DNA from: Sorghum bicolor
Lineage: Eukaryota; Streptophyta; Magnoliopsida; Poales; Poaceae
DNA: 64,000 bases
Assembly (NCBI RefSeq): GCF_000003195.3
Contig: NC_012874.2
Location: 58,336,600 to 58,400,599 of the forward strand
Reading direction: 5' to 3'
In this document: positions 55,182 to 64,000 of the stretch, piece by piece
How positions within the stretch are numbered: position 1 is the first letter of the stretch
Layout: each line of letters begins with the position of its first letter
The notes under the pieces: generated by a model
Database searches by the model: none
What the model was told of the DNA's origin: nothing
The model's input: only the letters and a program-made list of their open reading frames with translations
Program-made: the position numbers and the translations under genes

Positions 55182-58100
55182 CTACAAACGATACAAATGA
55201 TCATCGTTGTTTGGTATAAGAGTTTCGTTGCCGTTGAAGTGAAACTCGCCGTTTGGATTGATCACTTGGTCGCGGAGAAATCCTGCTATCGTCTCTTGGA
55301 TAGCTTTGATTCGGTCTTGTTGTAGGACCTTTTCCCTCAGCCATTCCGTCTTTAATTTGAAATAAATAAAAAAGGTATTAGTTATCTAAGTTATTCAATA
55401 TAATTCAGGAGATAATGAAAAGAGACATGTAACGTACTCTGAGCGTCTCTGTGGGTGTTTGATTGACTTGTGCCATCATGAATTTGCACACGTAATATGC
55501 ACATAGATTGTTCCCCCCTTCTTGTCTTAAACACCACTGTACGATGTATATATATATATATATATATAAATATTCATGACCACGACAATAAGAAGGCTAA
55601 AAGTTAGCGAAAGTTTGTTAGCTAGTAGAACTTACTTGTGGATGTATTATGTTAAGCGGCGCTTTACATCCACTGAGATGTTCACGGTCAATGAATCTTT
55701 CCCAAACCCTATACACAGCCATTGTGGATCGTGAACTAATAATTACAGAGTCATATTATGATATTTTTGTAGCTGAGATCGACATTACGTACCTTTGAAT
55801 AACGTTTACCATTTGTTGATAATTTTCTTGTGGTTTTCTCATTGAGTCAAAGATTATCAATCGGTTCTTGGGAATTTCAATGACCATGAGTATCCAGTGA
55901 AAGCTGTTTACACACACATATATAGGGTCAGTCCTATAATGTAAAATAAAATATGCATGCACTTAATAACTATATAACTCACTCGAAGTTGAAGGGGAAG
56001 AGTATTTTTTGTTTTTCTTTTTGGTTTACAAAGAACCTCATAAGATTGGTGCAGATTTCTGTCTCATAATCTGCTGTCCACACTGCCTGCGGAGCCTTGA
56101 AAACAATATAAGGGTCAACGAACCCAATACTATTGTCATTTCTCATTCTGAGCTCTCTCATTTGGTGCCTGCATATATACATACAAATCCTAAGTGTGTA
56201 AGGATTATATACATGTAATTAAAGAAGTTAGAAGTATAATAAAAAGGAAAAATACTTACAGACAAAAGCAGCTGACAAGAGATTTGTCAAGAGCGTCGAG
56301 GTGGCATAATTGGTGCAATTCTTCGAACTGCACGTATATGAGGTCATCTCCACGGAAGTAGTGATGTTGTCTAATACGAACAGAAATCCAATTCTCTCCC
56401 CTTTTAGACGCCTCAATGCACCATTTGTTTATTGCAAACATTTGTGTGCCGAGCTCGTGTAAACGCTTAGGGTCGAATAGACTCCTGCCCGGTTCATATC
56501 TTGCCCTCCATTGATCAACTACCTCGGCTTTTTCAAATGTATGGCATCCAAGAATGGCGGTAATTTCTTCTATATTTAAACCGCTCTGTCCAAAGTAACT
56601 CTCAAGCGAGTCTAGCTCAGACAACGCTAAGGATTTCTTTGGCATCAAGTCTTCATTTGAGCCGTATTGATTTGGCACAATCAAAGGGGGCACCGGTTTT
56701 GATACTTCTCCGAGCTGTGGGACCCCCTTTCCTACTCTCTTCTTAGTAGGCTGTGAAGACTTGACCAGAGACCGCTCATAGTCCGAAAGTGCTGGCTTTT
56801 TCTGAGCTTCGCGTTGCTTCTTTTGATGGTCCGCCACCTTCTGCCTCAGTTCCGATGGCTTCACATAAAAGTACGGCTTTTTTGGGTTAAGCCGTTTTTT
56901 CCTTTCCTCCTTTATTTTATCAAAAAATTGTTGGACCTCAGCTTTAGATGTAGCAATTACCTCCTCTTCACTCTTTTCGTAAGGTAATTTTTCTGGCGTC
57001 TTAGCTCTCTTTGCTGAGGCAGCCTTCTTTGGAGGTGGGACCGATGACTTCGGTCCTTCTTGGACGGACCGCTTCTTACTACCTCGCTTTGGAGGCGAGG
57101 GGACCGACCGTGCACTCTTTGGAGAGGGCGGTGCAGGCGGTGGAGGGGGTGGGGCCGATCTTTTTGGCGTTGGAGAACGCGGTGGAGGAGTTGGAGAACG
57201 CGGTGGAGGAGTTGGAGACCTCGGTGGAGGAGGTGGAGACCGTGGTGGAGGCGGTGGCGGGGTCGGTGTGGCCGCCGCAGGTGTTGGAGGAGATCCAGCA
57301 TTGTCACCGCCCGCAGCACTATGATGCGCTGGGGAGAGAACTGGACTTAGGTTGGAGGAGTCCCTGCAAAGAAAACAATTACAAGTTTTGTGAGTAAACT
57401 TTTTTTAAATTTCAATACATAATAAATAATATAAGAAGTAAAATCACACACAAACCTATGCTGAGGAATAATTATGAAGCGCTTGCGCCAACAAATAAAT
57501 GTCTTCTCAGCTTCACCTAAGGTCTTCTCTCCGTCTCCCCCTTCTATGTCTAGTGGCACATTGCCACAACCTTTCTCAACCCTATCAACCGAGACGCTAG
57601 CATATCCACCAGGTACTGGTCGATTATGGATTCTTGGAGTGCCCGTTCGGTCGATAGGGTTGACAACAGCGATAGCCACCTTTTTGGTGGCATTCCCATC
57701 TGGTACATGCAGCTCACAGGTAGTAAAAGCCTCTGTGACATCATCCACGGGGAAGTGTAGCTTCGTGTCATCCTGAATGGTTGGTACTTCCGTGGATGCG
57801 CAGCTGCTTTTCAACTGGCCTGGGGAGCTAACGTTGACCTCAGGCTGTGATGTACCTTGCCCTTTCGTCATTTCACTAAGTGCTGCTTGCACTTGCCTTT
57901 GAATCTCTGCCTGCATCCATTCTTCACGAGCTTTCTCGCGCTCTTGTGACTGCAGAACAAAAGCTTCCAGGCGGCGGATCCGCTCTGCCTCCTCATCCTT
58001 CTTTCTCTGGCGGCTTCTGTAGGTATCTTGATCGGCTTGGAATGATTGCAGCCACGGAACTGCCCCATAGCCTCTCGTACGCCCACCGTGCTCAGGATTT

Positions 58101-59250
58101 TCAAGCGCATAGGTGAGTTCATCCTTCTCCCTGTTAGGCCTGAACTCACCAGACTGAACCGCCTCTCGTGCACGGACTAGTCTCTCTGCTGCTCTAGAGA
58201 TTTCTTGGCCCCAAACTAGCGCCCCGGTGTCTGGGTCCACGCTTCCCCCATGACCGTAGAACCAATGCTTGGAGCGCTCGCTCCAATTCTTTGCTATTGT
58301 CTCGGGTGTGACCCCCCTAGCAAGCATCTCCTGTTCCATTCGGTCCCACTTGGGAACAGCACTCTTATAACCACCTGATCCCATATGATGGTGGTATGTC
58401 TTTTTACTGGCATTCTCTTTGTTTCTATTGGCTCGTTCCTCGCCCTCTTCTGATGTTTTGTACTGCACAAAGTCATCCCAGAAGGCCCTCAGCTTTACAT
58501 ATTGCTTGAGGTTGAAATCTGGAGTCTCGTTTTTCTTGACATATTTATTGTACAAAGACTTCTTCCAATTCTGGAAGAGTACTGCCATCTTCTTCATAGT
58601 CCAGTCATAAATTCGCACCTTCAACTCTTCATCGTTGGTGTCGAAGGTGAAAACGTCTGTGACGGCTTTCCAAACTAACTCCTTGTCACGATCGGAGACA
58701 AAACTGATCTCAGGAGCACCTCGCTTCTCTCTCCATTCACGACAACTGATCGGTATTTGATCTCTTACAAGATATCCACAGTGACTAACATATTTATTTG
58801 CATGCTCACCAAGTGGTCTGCCTGTAGCTATCTCAAACTCAGAGATTACATAGCGGCCCTCCAACGGCTTCTTTGGCCCTCGTGGAGGTACGCTTCTCCC
58901 CGTAGAGGTCGATCCAGAAGGCTACACGTACATATAGAAACAAAAATACTAAATTAATAACCAAGTAATAAGTCTAAAACCTAATGTAAGAGATGCATTA
59001 TTTATATATGTTTACATTTACATACCTCGCCAGTATTTTCTTCTTGTTGCACGACAAGTTGTTGCTCAGGGGCATTGCCCTCTTGTTGCTCAGGGGCATT
59101 GCCCTCTTGTTGCTCAGTACGATTGCCTTGCATGATGTCGTGGTAATCAACAAAGTACTGACTACCGTCGTCGATCATATTTTGAATGGCAGCTTCCATA
59201 TAATCAGGATCATCATGAGGACGGTCAGCCATTTCTATGTCTGCAACCAT
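55182..59250 (-). CDS. CACTA second protein: En/Spm-type domain plus Ulp1-like C48 protease, eight exons
   Basis: Exons 59250(or 59232)-59026, 58921-57456, 57363-56260, 56168-55983, 55903-55793, 55708-55636, 55536-55438 and 55349-55182 all have GT/AG borders. Joined from the ATG at 59232 they give 3414 nt, an uninterrupted 1137-residue frame. Domains: plant En/Spm-type transposase region (Transposase_24-like, about 85-350), a Glu/Arg coiled stretch (370-440), a DUF8039-like region (460-560), a Pro/Arg-rich segment (570-640), a Lys-rich linker, and a Ulp1-like cysteine protease core with His990, Asp1007, Gln1054 and Cys1061 (motif GGNNLCAYY). Such proteases remove SUMO-like modifiers in the nucleus. 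Fusion to CACTA proteins is known from grass annotations; its role is not established. No damage is seen. Confidence 0.82.
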
Positions 59251-60110
59251 ACATATATATATATATATTCTATATAAGATAAGAAATACACTAATACTAC
59301 TACAAATGAAAGTGTTGGAGTGCTCTAAAAATAATACTAGGATCTTTTAAGCCAAGTAATACATTAATAAGAAATACAATACAATTCATAATACACTACA
59401 ATTCAAAACACTACAATTCATAATATACTAGAATAACATACTAAAAAGTCTTTTAAGCCAAGTAATATACTAAAATATAATACTAAAAAATAATACTATA
59501 ATAATAGTATAAACTAATAGTATATGTTTTAAGCCAAGTAATACACTTGCACATAGAATAATGTACTAAAAAATTCATACTACTACAAATTGATACAAGA
59601 ATAATATAAGTGCATATATATACATAATAAGAAATACACTAGAATAATAGAAGTGCTAGAGTGCTCCAAACTAAAAAGTAATACTAAAAAAATAATAAGG
59701 ACAATAACACTAGAATAATATACTAGCACACAATATATTTCATAATAATTCAAAACACTAGCACAAAATATATTTCATAACAATTCAAAACACTACAATT
59801 CATAATATACTAGAATAACATACTACAAAGTCTTTTAAGCCAAGTAATATACTAGAATAATATACTAAAATATAATACTAAAAAGTAATACTAAAATAAT
59901 AGTATATAAACTAATACACAACTGCACATAGAATAATGTACTAAAAAATTAATAATACTACAAAATGATATAAGAATAATATAAGTGCATATATATACAT
60001 AATAATACAAAATAATAGTATATAAACTGTTGGGTATGAAATATAAGTGCATATATAATGATACAAGAATAAAATGATACAAGAATAATAGTATATATAT
60101 ATACATACAT

Positions 60111-60155
<45 letters not shown>

Positions 60156-60498
60156 ATATATATATGTATGTATATGTGTATATATATATATAAACTGTTG
60201 GTATTCATATATATCTATACAATTCATATATACAATTTTAGTCTATACATATAAACTGTTTTGACATTCATCCATATATATATATATATATACACACGAG
60301 CGATCGATACACATGAAGAAATATACGTAGATCTGTGGAGAGCCGCTGCAGCGATGCTGGAGATGAACGGCGGCGCTGTAGATGGCGGCGGCGGCGCTGG
60401 GAGACGAACGGGCGGCGCTGGACGACGGCGGCGCGGAGATCTCTGCTCGACGAAGACAAAGACGAAGGGAACTGCCCAGATCCAGGGCTCCTGCGCAC
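59251..60498 (-). other. 5' region of the CACTA second gene, AT-rich with a ~380-bp duplication
   Basis: 59400-59635 and 59782-60010 are tandem copies of the same AT-rich sequence (shared words 'tcttttaagccaagtaat' and 'gcacatagaataatgt'). An AT/AC microsatellite lies at 60093-60192. 60330-60480 is GC-rich and would be transcribed leader if the TATA box at 60499-60506 is used, which implies an intron before the first coding exon. ORFs here are artefacts. Confidence 0.6.
60093..60192. repeat. (TA)n/(CA)n microsatellite
   Basis: About 100 bp of alternating TA with a short CA block at 60110-60123 and one TT break near 60154. Confidence 0.95.
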
Positions 60499-60506
60499 AT
60501 TTATAG
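60499..60506 (-). promoter_or_regulatory. Candidate TATA box of the CACTA second gene
   Basis: CTATAAAT on the minus strand in the context CCCCTATAAATGTGCGC, directly inside the subterminal hairpins at 60515-60605 and upstream of a GC-rich leader. Confidence 0.5.
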
Positions 60507-60605
60507 GGGCGGACCCTTTAGCACCGGTCCGTGGCTGGAACCGGTGCTAAAGGGTCTTTAACACCGGCTGGTAAAAAGAGCCGGTCTTAAAGGGTCACCC
60601 TTTAG
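60507..60605. repeat. CACTA-type subterminal hairpins before the gap
   Basis: Inverted pairs CCTTTAGCACCGGTCC with GGAACCGGTGCTAAAGG, and CTTTAACACCGGCTGGT with a near-inverse ending GCCGGTCTTAAAG. The last bases before the Ns (CCCTTTAG) begin another arm. The motif family is that of 54676-54890. Confidence 0.75.
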
Positions 60606-60705
60606 NNNNNNNNNNNNNNNNNNNNNNNNNNNNNNNNNNNNNNNNNNNNNNNNNNNNNNNNNNNNNNNNNNNNNNNNNNNNNNNNNNNNNNNNNNNNNNN
60701 NNNNN
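60606..60705. other. Assembly gap of exactly 100 N
   Basis: One hundred Ns. The round length suggests a placeholder of unknown true size. It lies inside a CACTA hairpin repeat and is followed immediately by a long palindrome. Confidence 0.99.
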
Positions 60706-61396
60706 TGATGGGAAAATAAATTTCCAGTTCATTGGATATGGTTTTGTAAATTTATTGGAATAATATATTTTTGCATTAACAAAATACTAAACATTTCTTA
60801 CAAAATCATTGCAAATTATAAAAATACATTAAGATATTTAAGTTTAAAAATTTCTCATGTGTACATTAAAACAAATTACAATATATGTCACTGTTTAAAA
60901 AACATTATGCAAAATATTTAATTTACTATACAATTTATAATATAAACTGTATATATAAAACAATTGAAAAACCCTAAACTAAAAAAATGGGCCTTTAGCA
61001 CCGGCCCATAGTGGGAACCGGTGCTAAAGGGTCCTAGGCGGGCTCGGGCGGGGTCCTGAAATTTTCAGGACCCTTTAGCACCGGTTCCCACTATGGGCCG
61101 GTGCTAAAGGCCCATTTTTTTAGTTTAGAGTTTTTCAATTGTTTTATATATACAGTTTATATTATAAATTGTATAGTAAATTAAATATTTTGCATAATGT
61201 TTTTTAAACAGTGACATATATTGTAATTTGTTTTAATGTACACATGAAAATTTTTAAACTTAAATATCTTATTGTATTTTTATAATTTGCAATGATTTTG
61301 TAAGAAATGTTTAGTATTTTGTTAATGCAAAAATATATTATTCCAATAAATTTACAAAAACTATATCCAATGAACTGGAAATTTATTTTCACATCA
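60706..61396. repeat. 691-bp near-perfect palindrome
   Basis: The left arm 60706-61034 and right arm 61068-61396 are each 329 bp and inverse copies with only a few mismatches seen. The central spacer is about 33 bp. Each arm holds a CACTA-type unit (CCTTTAGCACCGGCCC with GGGAACCGGTGCTAAAGG) at its inner end and AT-rich DNA outward. It starts at the first base after the gap. Either a real fold-back structure or an assembly artefact. Confidence 0.85.
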
Positions 61397-61923
61397 TATT
61401 GACGTAAAACTTTTTATTTTTGTTATTTATTACTAGGAATGCTAGTTGGGTATAATTTTCATCAAATAAAAAATCATATAAAAATATATATCTTGATGAA
61501 CACACCCTTTGACCGAACCCTAGATTGTCCCAAATGGAAAAGTCATGAATACAAAGTCTGCTACACTCATCAAGTTCTACATTTTGTCTAATGGTCAACT
61601 TTTCATTTGGAAAAGTTTGAACCACTGAATTTTGAATTTTCATAGAACTCATAGCCACGCAGCGGTTTCGGAACCCTAGATGGTCTCGATTGGAAAAGTC
61701 ATGAATACCAATATTGTTCCACTCATCAAAATCTACATTTCATATATAGACCATTTTTGCATTTGACAAAGTTTTGGGAAGGTGTAGTTGAAAATCCACA
61801 ATTGACACATATAGTCATGACAAATTTTGCATTTGATGATCTCTAACAATTGGAAAAGTCATGAATACAAAGTTTGTTACACACATCAAAATTCACAATT
61901 CTCAAATATAGTTTCATACAAAG
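61397..61923. repeat. Degenerate ~165-bp tandem repeats downstream of TNP2
   Basis: The block 'attggaaaagtcatgaatac' and its neighbours ('cactcatcaa', 'ctacatttt') recur near 61535, 61695 and 61855. Noncoding, lying between the TNP2 stop and the palindrome. Confidence 0.65.
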
Positions 61924-64000
61924 TCAAGCCGACACAACAGTGAACTTCTTCTTGACGTATGACCCTTGGTTATGATCCTGCCGTAACCATGGAGTATCCT
62001 CATTGTTTAACAGAATGCTTGGGTCTTTGTTGACTATGAAGGGCGGAATTCGATCATCCCTTTCGTAATCGCCTGACATGTCTGACTTGTCCTCAATTCC
62101 GACAATGTTTCTTTTCCCAGAAAGGACAATGTGGCGCTTTGGCTCATTGATGATTGAGTGGTCATCATTTTTTCCTCTCTTTGGTTTCGTAGACATATCT
62201 TTGACATAGAACACCTGACTCACGTCTGCAGCAAGGACGAATGGTTCGTCTTTGAACCCACTATTGTTAAGGTCCACGGTTGTCATCCCATATTCCTTGT
62301 CGACTGTTACCCCACCTCCGGTCATCTTCACCCATTGGCACCGGAACAAAGGAACTTTAAAATTAGCTGCATAGACTAGTTCCCATATGTCTTCTATGCG
62401 TCCATAATATGTTTGTCTATTCCCATTTGGATCCGTGGCATCCACGCGTACACCACTATTTTGGTTGGTGCTCCTTTTATCTTGGCCAACTGTGTAAAAT
62501 GTGTTACCATTTATCTCGTACCCTTTGTATGTGAGGACATGCCATGATGGTTGCCTGGCCAACAAATAAAGCTGCTCATCAATGTTTTCATCACCTTGAC
62601 ATTTTTTGCGCAACCAATCGCCAAAAGTTTCCATGTGCTGACGCATTATCCAAGCTTCATTCTTCCCGGGCCACTGGGACCGTAGGAAATCTTTGTGTAC
62701 CTCAACATATGGTTCCACCAATGAGGAGTTCTGGAGAACTGTGTAGTGTGCTTTATTGAAGTAATCGTTTCCCGTACCAATATATGTTTTCTTCCCAAGT
62801 GTTCCCTTTCCGTTGAGTCTGCCCTCGTGTCAAGATTCAGGAATGCCAATTGGGTCAAGGTCTGGAATAAAGTCAACACAGAACTCTATGACCTCCTCTG
62901 TTCCGTAGCCCTTGGCAATGCTTCCTTCTGGCCGGGAATGACTATGGACATATTTCTTTAGGACACCCATGAATCTCTCGAAGGGGAACATGTTGTGTAG
63001 GAACACAGGACCGAGAATACGAATCTCTTTGACCAGATGAACTAGGAGGTGTGTCATGATATCGAAGAAGGATGGAGGGAACACCAACTCAAAGCTGACG
63101 AGACATTGAACGACATCATTCTGCAGAGTAGCTAGTTGCTCTGGATTGATTGCCTTCTGAGAAATTGCATTGAGGAATGCACATAGCTTTACGGTGGCTA
63201 GACGTACGTGTGGAGGTAGAATTCCTCTTAAAACGACCGGCAGCAATTGCGTCATTAGAACGTGACAGTCATGGGACTTCAAGTTCAGGAATTTCTTCTC
63301 TGGCACATTAATTATTCCCTTGATATTGGAGGAGAATCCAGATGGGACCTTGATGCTGCTAAGACATTCAAACATGCTTTCCTTCTCTTCTTTGCTCAGA
63401 GTGTAGCTAGCAGGGCTTAAGTAATGACGTCCATCATCTGTCTTTTCTGGATGCAGGTTGTCTCGTTCTTTCATGCGCTGCAAGTCTTGTCGTGCTTCAA
63501 GTGAATCCTTAGACTTCCCGTAGACACCCATGAATCCGAGCAAGTTCACACAAAGATTCTTTGTCAGGTGCATCACGTCGATCGCGTTGCGGACCTCTAG
63601 GACATTCCAGTAAGGTAGCTCCCAAAATATGGATTTCTTCTTCCACATGGGTACGTGTCCCTTAGCATCCTTGGGAATAGGTTCGTTGCCTCGTCCCTTT
63701 CCAAATACTACTTTTATATCCTTGACCATTTCGAGTACATCATCCCCGGTTCGATTGAGAGGTTTGGTCCGGTGGTCTGCCTTGCCTTTAAAATGCTTGC
63801 CTTTCTTTCGTACTGGGTGGTTCACAGGAAGAAACCGACGGCGGCCAAGGTACACGACCTTTCGACATTTTTTCAAAAATACACAGTCAAGGTCTTCATA
63901 ACAATGTGTGCATGCATTATATCCCTTGTTTGACTGACCTGAAAGATTACTCAGAGCTGGCCAATCATTGATTGTTACAAACAGCAATGCTCGCAGGTCA
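61924..64000 (-). pseudogene. CACTA TNP2 transposase, C-terminal two thirds, one internal stop
   Basis: The frame enters from the right edge and runs to the TAG at about 61924. It contains part of the Transposase_21 domain (INDWPALSNLSGQ, IDVMHLTKNLC), a DUF4218 region (DCHVLMTQLLPV, FPFERFMGVLKKYV) and a DUF4216 region (WELVYAANFKVPLFRCQW). The enzyme cuts the CACTA ends in the nucleus. The only break in the window is a TGA at 62832-62830, in the place of an expected Arg codon in ES-R-HEGRL, consistent with a CGA to TGA change. The frame is the same on both sides. The N-terminus is outside the window. The orientation matches the second gene to the left. Confidence 0.85.

Larger units (their letters stand above)
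54658..64000 (-). mobile_element. CACTA (En/Spm) transposon region, running off the right edge
   Basis: A CACTG end at 54658-54662 is followed by CACTA-style subterminal hairpins, then a minus-strand gene with En/Spm-type and Ulp1-like domains, and further upstream a TNP2 transposase in the same orientation. Gene order TNP2 then second gene, both reading leftward, fits one two-gene CACTA element of more than 9.3 kb. The alternative is two elements that meet in the N gap, because subterminal-type hairpins also occur at 60515-60605 and 60990-61105. The right end and the 3-bp duplication lie outside or cannot be tested. Confidence 0.65.

Overview
The window is nuclear DNA from a grass (Poaceae). 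The evidence is intron-bearing plant genes, LTR retrotransposons of the Athila and chromovirus (Tekay/Del-like) lineages, hAT and CACTA transposons, and Tourist-type MITEs with TTA target duplications. The species cannot be fixed from sequence alone. The only ordinary host gene I can support is a two-exon type III polyketide synthase on the minus strand at 51307-52618. A decayed piece of a second host gene lies at about 53870-54257. Nearly everything else is mobile or repetitive.

Layout. Bases 1-640 hold a MITE nested in a MITE. From about 640 to 50500 the underlying DNA is an AT-rich tandem array with a unit of about 460 bp. One unit of that array carries two independent stacks of nested insertions. 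Left stack: a hAT element (1946-19398, 8-bp TSD ATATCCAT) contains Athila copy A on the plus strand (2057-16195, 3' end lost). Copy A contains Athila copy B on the minus strand (4379-12243, TSD CTGAG). Right stack: a chromodomain Ty3/gypsy element D on the minus strand (19606-49191, TSD AATAT) contains Athila copy E on the plus strand (25984-43608, TSD GGTCA). Copy E contains Athila copy C on the plus strand (27860-37176, TSD CTCTT). After 50500 come a MITE, the polyketide synthase gene, short repeats, the host pseudogene, and a CACTA region from 54658 to beyond the window end. The CACTA region holds an apparently intact eight-exon gene (En/Spm-type domain plus Ulp1-like protease), a 100-N gap, a 691-bp palindrome and a TNP2 transposase running off the right edge.

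How the parts relate. The four Athila copies share the tRNA-Asp-type primer site, the LTR promoter layout and a 3' noncoding module of small hairpins. They differ in coding content. C and E carry gag-pol, A carries only two tandem protease-like domains, and B carries only a decayed gag. In C and E the protease-like domain has Asn-Pro where the catalytic Asp-Thr/Ser-Gly should be. Copy A, whose LTR is of the E type, encodes two domains that keep Asp-x-Gly. This suggests, without proving it, that the family is split into cooperating parts. Copy C also has an extra 209-codon ORF behind its own TATA box. The most interesting signals are that protease split, the AAGT-loop hairpin module, the accessory ORF, the duplicated polypurine motif and the long palindrome next to the gap.
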